Part shown: piece after piece, positions 11,448 through 23,328 of the stretch
How positions within the stretch are numbered: position 1 is the first letter of the stretch
Layout of the letters: every line of letters begins with the position of its first letter
From: Pseudoscleropodium purum
Taxonomy: Eukaryota > Streptophyta > Bryopsida > Hypnales > Brachytheciaceae
Reading direction: 5' to 3'
Length of the DNA stretch: 64,000 bases
Assembly (NCBI GenBank): GCA_963969395.1
Contig: OZ017801.1
Coordinates: forward strand, 3,288,501 to 3,352,500
Notes under the pieces: generated by a model
The model's database searches: none
The model's input: the letters and a program-made list of their open reading frames with translations, nothing else
Told to the model about the DNA's origin: nothing
Program-made: the position numbers and the translations under genes

Positions 11448-14400
11448 TCACAAATCCGTTGCCGCTAGGCGCGAAGCAAGTTCCCTATACTTGTCTTGAC
11501 TGTGCTCTTCAACATAATGTGCCACAAAGTCTCCATCTTCATACTTGTTCAGCTCATGACCGAATGGACTGTTCATAAACCTGCAGACAATTATCCAATG
11601 TTCTGAGAAAAACTCAGCTAGCTCTCACCATTGACAATGCAACCACAGGCTTAGATAGGTCAAGAGGCCATGACCTCCGGACAGTCATCTAACACTACCC
11701 ATAATTCTCCTATTAATGATAAGAAGCATGTGTAGCAGTACAACCATAACCAAATATCGGGACAAAGAAATAAACCAAATTTAGGGAGATATTTGTGTTC
11801 AAAGAAATAGACCATGGGATCAAGTAGAAAACCTGTATGGTATTACAGCAACATGAGCATTGAAGTCATCGGCATTCTTCATGCGGTAAAGCAATATAGC
11901 ATCACGCTCCCTATTTTTCTGAAACAAGGAGGAGCTGTAGAAGTTGTAGAGATTTTCCAAAAAACCCTGTTCAAGACACATCACAAATCTTCCAACATTA
12001 AGATGATTCTCGAATCTTATTCAAAGAAAAAGTTTTCGCATACATGGATAAAACTGATCCTGCACACAAAATCAATTCATCTCAAGTCATTAAACCAATG
12101 AGTGCCGAGCGCGAGTCCGCATCTCTTTTAAGATTTCCTATTCCTTGGAGCTAGAAATACGAGTCCATGTCAGCAGGACTTGTACATTTCTCATATGCAT
12201 AGATATGTCACTGCCGTGCATTTTTCTGCCATCTGGATTAGTCTCGTCAAATGGACGAACAATTCGACCACAGATATATATCAAGTGATCACTCGACCTA
12301 ACCCACATCGCCATGAATAAATATCTAAGAAACCCTGACCAGCGTGAAAGTCTTTAGGATATACTAACGACAAAATGAAACGACTGCACTCAAAGGTTAA
12401 AAATTCGGTCATGACCCACCTTAGTCCAGGGAGTGCTGCGCATAATGTAAACACCAGTGTTTATGTATGACTTCGCGGTTACGTCGCTCTCTCGGTCTTG
12501 CTGATAATCATTCGTGTATATGACATCTTTGTCCTTCAGGTTATAATCTTCTAGCTCAAGAATACTTTCTATCCTTGTGTTGTTGTTTCGGATGATTGCG
12601 TCTGCTTCCATAGCGACCACGATATCGGTAAAGCTCAGCAGCAACAACATCGCTTTCAGCTTCGTCCAGGAAGGTGGGCGGGAAGCGTCCAGAGAGGTTG
12701 AGACTTCACAATATCTGTACCCATAAATTGATGCGTAGGACAATCGATTTCGTCTTAACTGCACAAGATAGGCCTGCCAACATGGCCTGCCAAAATCAGC
12801 GGCCCATAAGGTCTCAAATGTGACAGCCAATCTACAGAGTTTCTAAGTTCTATGCGTCACAGCCCAAGGTCCATCTAAGTTCCACCACTGATGTTGTGGA
12901 CTAGACCCAGTTTGGGGAAGAACGAATCCACCGACTCGTAAAATGAACACATATATGAAATTCAAAGTTTAGTATTCCAACGTGCTTAAGTAGTCTCTGC
13001 CGTCAGCTATGACAGGATATGTAGAATAAGCAAGAGAGTCAATTATTTAAGACAAGAATGAAAGCGCGACTTCTCTTGCTACCATTATACAACACTTCTC
13101 GGAACTGGCGAACAATATGTAAATATCTTAGTCGACCCCTTAAAGTTCCCTCACAAGTATTTAAGAAAGTTGCCTTCGAACTATTTTAGAGTGTTTCCTA
13201 GTCTTCATCTCTCTAAACAAACAGACAGAGATCCTGGACAGCTTTTACATTGTGAAAAATGAACTTCCCATAGTCTTAGCCTCTAAATTAACACAACCTA
13301 AGCACAATACAGATGAGAGTACCGGTGTAAGTACCTTTGGAATGTCAATAACCACAGTTAGAATCGTAACATTGCCGAGCCCAAAGCACAGCGAATTCGG
13401 CTTCTCTATCCAGCGCCGTCGCTCCTGCTCTGCTCGTGACATCGGAGAGAGCACAGCCGATCCATTCTGTACTACTGACTCTGTACCCGGGGGTGCCTCT
13501 TCATCTGAATCTGCGAGTCCATTCCGCTTATCAGGTCCTCAAAGTCACGGACACATGTGATTGGAAAGAAAGCCCCTTCCAACACTCGACCAAGTCCAAG
13601 AAATATTATTATGCAATCCGGCAAGTTTCTGCTAAGCATTTAAATCCTCCATGCATACACGGAAGAAGAAATTTGCATCATACAAACGCATCCTCATCAA
13701 TTCCAAGACCCAGGGGCAGCCAAATAAACTTAAGAAAACTTAAACTTAAAAATCCGTCAAAATTATTAAGGCATTGTCAATCCCAGTTCTCCAACCAACT
13801 CGCTTCACAGGCACCACTAGAGAAGCTAGAGCAGAACGAAAACACAGAGCGTCAAATGGAGGGAAACACGAGTTCGTGAACCTGTAAATATTTGTCAAAA
13901 CCTCAAAAACCCCATTGTTAAGAAATATTTACGCTCAAAACCCCTTTCGTATGACACTTCAAACTCCGATTCTTGAGAACAGACATCCAAAGCTCAAACA
14001 TTCACCCCTCTAATCTTACCATCACATTCCCAAATCTAACCAGATATTTGCGTAGAAACATGAATGACACAAACTCCAAGGCAATTGAAGTGTATGTTTC
14101 CACTGTAACATTACATAAACATCCTAACTCCACATTCCAACAACTCCATCCGTAACGACAGTTTTGCAGGAAATATAAAACAGGTCTGAGTGGAGTTAGA
14201 ATCCCTAGCCATCTGACCAGATCTCTCGCTCGCTCGCTTCCACAGTTTCACACATCTTCAAAAATTAAAAAAACCACTTAAAGCAGAAAGGATCAGGGGA
14301 AAGAAAGAAAAGAAAAGAAGTACCAGAGCTCGAGTTCGAAGGCGCAGAGCGAAAATGGGCGAGCACAGCATATATTGCGGCCAAGAAACACACGAAATAG

Positions 14401-14489
14401 CAGACCCGATAGCAATACCGCCCGAGCTGCCTCATCACCGTCATCCGCCTCACCCTGCTCGAAGCCGCCCACGCCTTCGGAGACCCCAT
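11448..14489 (-). CDS. Type II membrane glycosyltransferase, GT34 (GMA12/MNN10)-like, 5 exons
   Basis: Exons in transcript order: 14489-14324, 13537-13335, 12773-12420, 11966-11833, 11580-11448, giving 329 aa. A cytosolic N-terminus with basic residues precedes a single hydrophobic anchor (about residues 26-46), then a Ser/Gly/Glu-rich stem (about 48-95): the layout of a Golgi type II enzyme. The catalytic part has a beta-strand-like NVTILTVVID (111-120), RPPSWTKLKAM (155-165), the putative metal/nucleotide-sugar motif EADAIIRN (179-186), INTGVYIMRS (228-237) and RFMNSPFGHE (286-295). These match the pattern of galactosyl/mannosyl/xylosyl transferases in GT34. The usual D-x-D reads E-A-D here. 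Donor and acceptor sugars cannot be inferred. The first ATG is taken; a second Met at residue 16 could serve. Confidence 0.75.
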
Positions 14490-15159
14490 CCTTCCTTCCT
14501 CCCGACCTCCCGACCTCCCGACCTCTCGTTACAAACGTATCCAATCCATCACATCCTGGAACTCAATCCTCAAATCCTCAAATCAACTATCCTCCCATAC
14601 TCCTCATCTATTCCCTACAACTTCTTCGTACACCATCCGACGGATCCACCAAGCAGAAATCAAAGCACTCGAAGCTGAGCTTGCGTCAATGCGAAATCCT
14701 GCCCATATGCGGTGAGTCCAATTTCCAAAAGAACGTGAAAGAACGTGAAACCTATATCAATTTTTTATTCGTTTCAAAGAAGCGCAGGGAGAATGGAACA
14801 GGGCAGAGAAACGCAGGAAAGGAAGTGAGAATGGTCGCGGCAACAACGGAGGTGGTCCTATAATGATCATGCGTCTGCGTCTGAGCTTGCTGTTGTGATG
14901 TGATCGGGAAAAGCCAAGCAGCAGCAGCTGAATGCAGAGCTGTTGCAATCATCCAAAAGAAAAAGCCTGCGGGAAGGGAATGGGAGAGGACGACGGTTCT
15001 GATTGGAATTAGTGTGGAATCTGTAGAAGTGGTCCGGACGGAGAGGAGGCTCGGTCCGCAGGCTGGGTTGGACCCCAGCAGGCTAGGAGGTTTATAAGTA
15101 ACCATTTTCAGCTGATTTGCAGGTTTCGGGAGTTTGACTCTTTGGAATTTTCAGTAAAT

Positions 15160-15402
15160 TTCAGTAAATAATTTTCAGAAAATTCTCAGTGACACATGGA
15201 ATTGGCACGATATGCAAGTTTTTCCATATTTTTTGGATCTTCGTGGAGTTACAAATTTTTAAGTTGGAATAACAAAAGGCTCTAAAAGTGTTCACTTTTT
15301 GATATGTTCATTGTTGGTACATTGAAGAAAGAAATATTTAGCTTAGTATTAGAGGACGTTTTTAAAGCTCGGTTGCTTTATGGACCTCCTACCTTATGCC
15401 AA
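15160..15402 (+). repeat. Dispersed repeat G, second copy
   Basis: Diverged match to 8678-8945 in intron 7 of the TIC32-like gene, in the same orientation. Shared words include CATATTTTTTGGA, GGCTCTAAAAG and CTCCTACCTTATG. Non-coding. Confidence 0.55.
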
Positions 15403-15892
15403 CACACTTAGGAAGAGGGAATTATGAGAATAAGAAGTCTAATGAGGAGGGTTGAGGCCAATGAAGAAGATTTTTTATTTGCATAATCTTTGACAAAGAG
15501 CGGTATTGTCCAATGCAAATTACTAGTGATTAATGGAAAAACAAATGAAAATTATGCAAATAAATAGAAAGATCATTTGTTAGATTGATGAGACGTATAT
15601 TCCCCAATAATACAAGTTTACCTCCGAAGCAAAGGATTACATCAAATCTTCTTTCCAAGAATTAAGTGCCACATTTTTGGATAGTGATCTACAAAAAAGG
15701 TGTAGATGACTTTTTTTTCCTTCTAAAACCTCAAATGGGCTAATGTTCTCCAAATTAAAGTACTTATTCATAGAAGATTTGGAATGAATGTGAATGTTTA
15801 GATGGATGGAGTTTCAATACATTAGAAGATTTTTGGGGCCTCTGGATGCCTGCGAGTTATCATAGCCTGTGAGCATAGGAAATAGGTTTGGT

Positions 15893-16070
15893 GTAGCGGT
15901 CTGATGTGGCTGAGCCCCTGCCACATCATTGACCCCAAAAAAATTAAATTAAATTAAATTTTTTTTGCATTTGAAGACTAAATTTTTTTTTTAATGAAAA
16001 AAAAAATTCTGACAACGGGTCATTCCCCTCGCTATGGGGAATAGGTCCGAAACAGGCTTCTAGACCCTCC
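15893..16070 (+). repeat. Dispersed repeat F, second copy
   Basis: Matches 2685-2870 through TTTTTTTGCATTTGAAGA, a long A/T tract, a TCTGACAACGGG-type block and a TATGGGGAATAG block. A short AAATT tandem run sits at about 15944-15960. Confidence 0.45.
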
Positions 16071-16230
16071 AAAACTCTTCTAATGATATTTGAAAGTCCA
16101 TAGATTCAATCCAAAACTTTAATATTGCCACAAAATCCATCCCATAAACATACTTCAAAATCTAATAGTGATGCTTTATTTATAATAAAAAGTCTTTTTG
16201 TTAAAGAGATAAAAGCTTGATATATAATGG

Positions 16231-17090
16231 GGTCTAGTAATCTTTACTTACAAATTGCATATTGAATCATTCAAAGAATATTGCATGATATTGAATACAA
16301 TTGGCATTTTTTTTGTCTTTGACAATTAATACAGTCAATTTTACACAATCCCAATCAATCGTACTAAATTTCAATTTCAAAAAAGAAAAACTTCATTTTT
16401 GGTAAATTGTTTCATTAAATATTCATTGTTTTACATGATAATTAATTGAAAAATATTTGTGATGATTTTTAAAAATTTGATTGTATAAATATGTAGGAAA
16501 CATCCATATATGCATCTTTTTTCAACAAGCTTTTCAAAAAAAGTTTCAAAATTCTTTCTAGGGAAATTTCAATATTGAGATGACAATGTCCAAATTTTGA
16601 AAAATAAAAATCTCTTCAGTATTGTCATTAAATTTTGCTATTTGATACTCATTCTATAATTAAATTTGTACATTTGAGGATGATGGTACAATTACTTTGC
16701 CAAGATTCAGTTTAACTATAAAGATATATATTTTACAAAGTTTAGTCATACAAAGCCTTAAATTAAACTCTTCATAGAATGAACTCTAAATTTTTTTGGG
16801 AAAGCTTATTGAAGATAAGATGTGCCTATAGATGTTTCCTACATATCTATACAATTAAATTAAAATCCATCACCAAAAAATTACAATTATTTATCATGTA
16901 AAACTATAAATATAAAATGAAACAACTCACCAAAAAAAGAGCTTTTCTTTTAAAAAAAAATGAAATTTTGCGTGCTTGATTGGGATTGTATTAGATTTGA
17001 ATGTTATTATGCATAATGCAAATTTTCAATTTTATTCTATATTATGCAAGATTCTTTGAATGGTACAATAGATAGTTTGAACCTAATTGT
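16231..17090. mobile_element. Foldback element C, copy 1
   Basis: The left arm (TAATCTTTACTTACAAATTG..., TCCCAATCAATC...) is repeated in reverse complement in the right arm (...TTGATTGGGATTG..., ...GAATGGTACAATAG), with a short central region. The whole ~860-bp unit is a long imperfect palindrome without coding potential. Related copies are at 21865-22668, 22670-23328 and 34532-35401. Confidence 0.65.
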
Positions 17091-18259
17091 AGAGGGCATT
17101 CTATGGCTCTTTAAAGGACATTCAACATTTACTACAGTTTGGCCAAACTTCATTTGTTTCCTAAATAAAAGCACCTTTCAGAAATTAATTTGACATTTTC
17201 TTCATTTAGTAGTAAATATCCAAAACTGAACTTCTTTGATTTTCTCATATTAAATACATTAAAATGAAATTTAATTATATATGATTCTTTAAAATAATTT
17301 TTTTGTAAAAATATAATAATTATGATTTTTTCAAATAGTATGAAATTTTTAGCTAAAGTGGAAATGAGAGTCATATTGATAAGCAATTTGATATAACTAA
17401 TGTACTTTTTGAGCTCACACAAAGAGAAATTTGATTAAAAAAGAAAAAAAAAGAAAAAAAGTATTTTATTTTAAGCTTTCAAGATGCTACCTTCAAACTA
17501 TTATAAAATTTATAATTTTAATAATTACAAAAATAGAATATAAAGTAGATTATTAGAACTTTATTTTGTAAGTTATGGCTTATAACATTTAAAATCAAGG
17601 AATATATGATAATTGAGGTTTGACTTCCAAACCAAGTCCCTTGGGCACATTTGGCCTTCAAGGATTAAAAAACAAACACAGTAAATTAGTAATTTTCTAA
17701 TGGAAAGCAACAATGGAGATTTTTTTATGAATGTGAATTTTTTTATAAATGGATTTTTAAAATTCTCATATATTGTGAAATCTATATTATCAAAATAAAG
17801 TCCTGATTTCATCGTAGTAACTAATCTAAAAATGTATAGAAAATCTATTGGTGATGGTTGCAATTTTTTTAAATATTCATTTCTGAGAATATTACAAATA
17901 AGGTAAATATTTTTTAGGTCAAAATACCTACTAAAGTTACCTAAATATGATGATTGTTCCTATTAGTGAGGGTGCAAAGTTTATGTCACTAGAAAATTTT
18001 CTTTTATGGAAATAAATTTGAGATGCACTTGGAAAATCCAATTAGGGTTCATATCTAAAGGCCTTCAATCATTCTTGCCACCCCTCATTTGAAGGAAATT
18101 CAGGCTTAGGAAAGGCTTCCTTGCTTTTTGCAAAAATGAACACGTGTTATTGGGTGGTGATGGAAGAAGTAACAAGTGACATGGAGAAAGATACTAAGGC
18201 TTAGTATTAGTATTGTACTTAATTGTTCGAGTAGACAAATGATGATTTTTTCTAAATTA

Positions 18260-19129
18260 TCTCTCTACAAATTTTTATTCTACAATTGCAAGAAGCTAAA
18301 GTAGTTCTTTTAAGACCCAACAATTTTCATAACTTTTGAATATATTGTTAACAAGATTGTTAAAAAGTTATTGTATGATATGTAGTTTTTTTCACTGGGT
18401 GGGTAGTGTGGGTAGATAAAAGAATATCATTTTTTTAGAAATAAAAAATTGAAATTAGTTTTCAAAATTTACATCTACGTGGAAAATTTTGAATCATTTC
18501 ATTTTGATCAATGGGTCAAAAGTTATGAGAGTTTTAGTTTGCAAGTAGTTATGGATCTTCTACTTTAAAATAAACACTCAAATTATTTATTTAGCTCAAT
18601 TTTAAATATTTTTGGAAAAAAATTGAACCATAGGATGTATTTTGCTTATTACAACATTGCAACTGTTGTGTTTGGCATTTTTCAATTCCATAACTAAATT
18701 ATTAACAATTTAATATTTTTTTTTCATTCTCACTTTTTTCTATCTACTATTTTTTTCCTATATGTTGTAGAACTCCAAATGATCTGAAATTTTTCAAGCA
18801 TATAGCCAACTTGCCTTGAAGAATGAAACCCAAGAGTTTCAACCATTTTGGACATTTTTTCATACAAATGTGACCTTGTAGAGTATAGCTGCCCGGTTTT
18901 TTGCAAGGCCCCCAAAACACTTTTTGTCAATTCAAACGCAAATATCTTGCAATCTATACGGTAAAATTTCAGAATTTTTTTTATATCTTCTCAAATCACC
19001 TAACTACAAGAATCCTACAATTGGATGTGTCCAAAAATGTTTTTTTTTCTTAAATTTGGTACTTGCCCTAAAAATGACAGTTTTGGAGCGTTTTTGGTAA
19101 AAACATAGTCAAGGAACTTTAGGGGTTAA
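18260..19129 (+). mobile_element. TTAA-bounded element, copy 3 (type A, 5' truncated)
   Basis: The right end is intact: GGAGCGTTTTTGGTAAAAAC, then CTTTAGGGGTTAA. The left TTAACCCC end is missing. Internal family blocks are recognisable from about 18300 (CCCAACAATTTTCATAACTT). It ends about 350 bp before the start codon of the next gene. Confidence 0.7.
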
Positions 19130-19481
19130 AAGATGCCCACTCTTTAATTACAACCATATTGATGAAATTGAGATAAACAATACATTTTGTACACAGTTAA
19201 AAAAATAATATATGCAAGAATCTGAGAAAAAGATTCAAGAGTTAAAGGAGCCATAACATAATAATAGGAACCATGCTCAAATGCTCATTGGACAATGTTT
19301 TGGTGTACTGGTAGTTGCCATAGTCAATGGAAAGTCAGCAAGAGTGATTCTATTTTTATTGGGCAGACTAATTCTGCTCAATCGTTCTGAAGTGGCTCCG
19401 GTACATTTCTTATCACTCCTGCCGTGCCCTTTTTTGTCGTTGCCAGAACACAAATTTAGTTGTCACAATCTCTCGGCAGCC

Positions 19482-21227
19482 ATGGCTATGGCGTGTGTGT
19501 CGCCATGGACAGTTACTTCCGTAAGCAATCTTCTTCGCCATAGAAGTTCAGGAAAAAATTCTTCTTCTTCTTCTTCTCAAAGATCATGCGGACTTTCTGT
19601 GAAGAGCAATGGTGTGCAGCTAGCTCAATGGCGTGCGGATTGCCGTAAAAGGTGCAGGTCGCCTCCGAGCGGGAGATTAAGTGGACGAGGAGCGATGACT
19701 ACTAGGGCCATAACCGATGAGGAGCAGCAGACGGCGACTGTTAGTGTGAAGGAATTTCTAGAGGATTTGAAAGCAGTGGGCCGGGTAAGGGATTTCCAAC
19801 TTAACATTGTGATGTTGTCAAGAGGATAGCGAACATTTGTAGATGAGGGAGCACTTTGCCTTATCTATTTGGTCGAGGAGGTCGCTTCAGTAATTCTGGA
19901 CAGTTGGAATGCGCAATGGAATCGAAGCGCGCGATCGAGAAACGCGCATCGCGTGAGGTTATTGATATCAGTATCCAAATTTTTCGTGATAATTTATGCT
20001 CGGCTTTATGTTGTCGTTTTTCTTGCACTTCTTTTCTTAAAGTGTCCTCTAACGACTGGAAAAGTGTATCTTAGCTATTGCACCTTAAAGAATATTGTTG
20101 GAAAGGATTGGAAGTTGATAGTGAGCTCTCACAGCTAGGTCATGAGGGAGCACCTGGTTTAATGGATTTGGTCGAGGCGCTCGGCTCAGCATTTGTGTGA
20201 ACAGTGGGAATGCGGAAGCGTGCGTTCGAGAATCACTCAACTCGAGAGTCGAATTTACAAATTGTTGTCAGTATCCAAATCTGCCGAGGAAACACATGCA
20301 CGACTTTTTGTTATCGCTTTTCTTGCACTCCGCTTGTAATGTCTGAAATGGTGAGCATTGCTTGAAACGGTCGAGAGGTGTCGTGTGATGTGCTTCACCA
20401 AGATTAAAAGGCCGGCCTCCTTGGTTTGACGACCTCAGCTTTTGACCACTCTTTCGATTGGAAAGAGGAGAAGAAGGTAAAGAGGCAAATGATGTCGTGA
20501 ATAATACGGGGAATAAGGCACAGAGCTGTGAACTCGAAGCTCGATCTAGAGGATGGATCGCTCGCGCACCTGACCGTCGTGAGAGTGTCCACGATTCTGT
20601 CGTTTAAGCGTTAGAGTGATGGTATGGAAGTCTTTCGATTCCACTCAGATATTCTTGTAAGTTGCTTTTTGGAGGTTGCGAGTCTGTGGCACGAATGTTT
20701 TTTCGTGGATATGTAGTTTGTAGTAATGCTCAGGAGAACCTATGAACAAGCTATGATCTCAGTCTTGTGCAAGATGATACCTACCGCGGTTTGTCAGAAA
20801 CTCTTTGTTTGGGGTACTACAACCGTGCATCTGACTCTTGCAGGTTAGATTGATCGTGAATACGGGCGTGGCAGTGCTGGAATCAGTCACTAACCTGGAT
20901 AAGTTGTTCTATCACGTACTTCCCGGCCGTGGAGAGTATGCCAATTTGATGTTAAAGGAAGACAATGTGGATTTTCACCTGCTGATTGACCAAGTTGTCT
21001 CTGCCAAGCTCGAAACCGGCAAATCAATGCGAGGCGACATTCCAACGTACATGGTTCGAATCATTGACGACAACGAGGCCGTTGCAGCCAGCTTGCTTGT
21101 CATGTGGAAACCCGGCACTAATGGTGATTATGATGACGGCCAGGTAGATGCTTATCAAAATTTGCTGAAAAAGTACGGTTCTGAGATCTCATTTGCTCCT
21201 AATGTGTCTCAAGAGGATGAGACCTAA
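19482..21227 (+). CDS. Plastid-targeted conserved protein, possibly HutX/ChuX-like, 2 exons
   Basis: Exons 19482-19784 and 20844-21227 give 228 aa; the ATG sits in CAGCCATGG, a good plant start context. Residues 1-75 are rich in Ser and Arg with few acidic residues and include a poly-Ser run (about 27-32), as in a chloroplast transit peptide. The mature part starts near VSVKEFLEDLKAVGRVRLIV (88-106). It continues with PGRGEYANLM (128-137), FHLLIDQV (145-152) and YMVRIID...SLLVMWKPG (170-192). The order of these blocks recalls the heme-handling HutX/ChuX fold, but I match it by eye only and it could be another beta-rich fold. Function is therefore not assigned. The 1,059-bp intron holds a tandem duplication. 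Confidence 0.75.
19843..20350 (+). repeat. Tandem duplication inside the intron of the plastid-protein gene
   Basis: Two diverged units, roughly 19843-20060 and 20141-20350, share GAGGGAGCAC, TTTGGTCGAGG, GTCAGTATCCAAAT-like, TGCNCGNCTTT and CGNTTTTCTTGCACT words about 300 bp apart. Both lie within the 19785-20843 intron, which is less AT-rich than the surrounding DNA. Confidence 0.65.
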
Positions 21228-21864
21228 GTAGAATTTTGGCGTCCACTGTCGAGAGTGAACATTTACAATTGCAGGAACCATTTTTGGCCAGAGTGCTAGG
21301 GGAGGGAATAGATTCATACCATTTTGGGTAGGCAGACCAGCGTAGATTTCACTGTCGAAATTGTTGTTGAACCTCGATCCAAACAGACCAGAAATTTTCA
21401 GTGTGATTTCCGCCGTTAGAATCTGATTGTCGGCTGCTACTATTTCTATTTCTCTTCGCCATAATGTTAGGGACATTTCTATCCATGCATCTCTCTCACA
21501 GTTAACCTAAATGGAGAAAAATGTAGTGCTGACGGTCATTTCACTGTCCTCAAGTGACTTCATGTCCGCACTGCTGCGATGGAATCAGCTTCCCAGGGAC
21601 GAAGAGAATCATCTGCGTTCTGGTACTTACATTCTAAAATTCCTTCCAAATAATCGCTTGTTCATGAATTGGCGCTTAAATGATGTGATTTTCGCAGAGA
21701 ATGCCATTGCTCAATGCCAGCTCAATGCAAGTGCTGAAGGACCGCCAATCGAAACTACACCTGCAGTAGAGGCTAACTTCAGTATCTTTTATAACAATAA
21801 ATTATGTAATAGAGTTGGTTGTTAAACTTTTAGAGTTTGGGTATTTGAATGTACTGTACAGTCA
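21228..21864. other. 3' flank of the plastid-protein gene
   Basis: Moderate GC content and probably partly 3' untranslated. A 104-codon plus-strand frame at 21511-21825 has no recognisable domain and is not called. Confidence 0.4.
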
Positions 21865-22668
21865 GGTGCAATAATCTTACAAATTACCTATTTCTGCCAT
21901 TCAAAGATAGAATTTTTACATACAACAGAAAGGAATTGGCATTTTTTGTCTTTTATAATTAACATTCTTTTCTTATGCAATCATAATCAAGTACACCAAA
22001 TATCAGTTTCAAGAAACCCAAACTCTAGTTTTTGTGAATTTTTTCATTGAATTTTTATGGTTTTGCATGATAATTCGTTGAAAAACATTGGTAGTGAGTT
22101 TTTTAAAGTTGAGTGCCAAGATATGTAGGGAACATCCTTTCACATCTCTTTCTTTGAGCAAGCATCTCCAAAAAAGTTTTACAATTCCTTCTACAGAGAT
22201 TGAAATATTGAGGGACAATATCTTAATTTTGAAAAATAGATCTCTTTATTGTAATTATATTTTGGCAAGGTAATTGTACCATCAAGCTCAAATGTACAAA
22301 AATATATTTACAATGTGAAGGTCAAATAGCAAAATTTAGTTCAAATATAAAGATGTCTAATTCACAATTTTTTAGTCATATGACACCTCACATTGTTCCC
22401 TACATATGTCTACAATCAAATTACAAAAATCATCACCAATTGTTTTCAATAAAATATTATATAAAACCATGAAAATTGACTTAAGAAATTCATCAAAAAT
22501 GGAGTTTTATTTTTTTGAAATTGAAATTTGGTATGCTTGATTGGGATTGCGTGAAATTTGAGTGTTAATTATGCAAGATGAAAGATTACAATTCTTTTCT
22601 ACACTATGGGAAAAAAATGATTGACACAAAAAGCAATATATACATGAATTAGACCTCATTGTACAATT
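21865..22668. mobile_element. Foldback element C, copy 2
   Basis: The left arm starts GGTGCAATAATCTTACAAATT. The right arm carries the reverse complement of inner arm words (CTTGATTGGGATTGCGTGA against the left arm's TGCAATCATAATCAAG). Non-coding; it abuts copy 3. Confidence 0.6.
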
Positions 22669-22669
22669 G

Positions 22670-23328
22670 GGTACAATAATCTTACAAATTGCCCTTTGGT
22701 GCCATTTAAATTTTTTGCATGGTGTACAAAAGAACTGGAAGTTTTCATCTTGCATAATTAACATTCAAATCTCATGCAATCTCAATTAAACATATCAAAT
22801 TTCCAAAAAGCAAAATTCAATTTTGGGTGAATTTTTTGAGTCAATTTTCATGGTTTTATACAATACTTTACTAAAAACAATTGGCAATAATTCTTTGAAT
22901 TCAATTGCAAAGATATGTAGGGAACATCTATATGCACAATCTTTCATATTAAAGAACATCTTTCAATTTAATTTAGGCTTTGTCACCCTAACATTGAAAT
23001 CTCTATTGAAAGAATTGTGAAACATTTGTAGAGATGCTCCTTGAAAAGAAGTTGTCTACATGGATGTTTCCTATATATCTCTACAATCAAATTAAAAAAT
23101 TTGTCACTAGTGTTTTTCAATGAATTATCATGTAAAACCATGAAAATTAAATGAAAAAATTCACCATTAATGGGGTTTTGGTTTTTTAAAACTAAAATTT
23201 GGTATACTTGATTGGAATTGTGTGACGATGAATTAGTAGTTATGTTTCCAAAAAATGCCAATTATAATGCACATTGTACAAAATTCTTTGAATGGCTCAA
23301 ATAGGCAATTTGTAAGATTATTGTACCT
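22670..23328. mobile_element. Foldback element C, copy 3 (centrally shortened)
   Basis: Ends are GGTACAATAATCTTACAAATTG at the left and its inverse (CAATTTGTAAGATTATTGTACC) at the right, nearly perfect over about 20 bp. It is about 660 bp long, against about 860 bp for copy 1, consistent with loss of the centre. This copy has the clearest terminal inverted repeat of the family. Confidence 0.75.

Larger units (their letters stand above)
14490..18259. other. Upstream flank of the GT34-like gene and repeat-rich intergenic DNA
   Basis: 14490-15110 is less AT-rich and is probably the promoter and 5' flank of the minus-strand glycosyltransferase; it has a short tandem CCCGACCT run near 14505-14530. 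From 15110 rightward there are dispersed repeats (G at 15160-15402, F at 15893-16070, a foldback element at 16231-17090) and otherwise AT-rich sequence with no gene. Confidence 0.5.

Noticed and set aside
14293..15105. Several frames on both strands around the GT34-like first exon
   Set aside because: These are shadows in GC-richer promoter/5' flank sequence; only the membrane-anchor frame joins to the downstream exons.
21511..21825. 104-codon plus-strand frame after the plastid-protein gene
   Set aside because: No domain; more likely 3' flank of the upstream gene.
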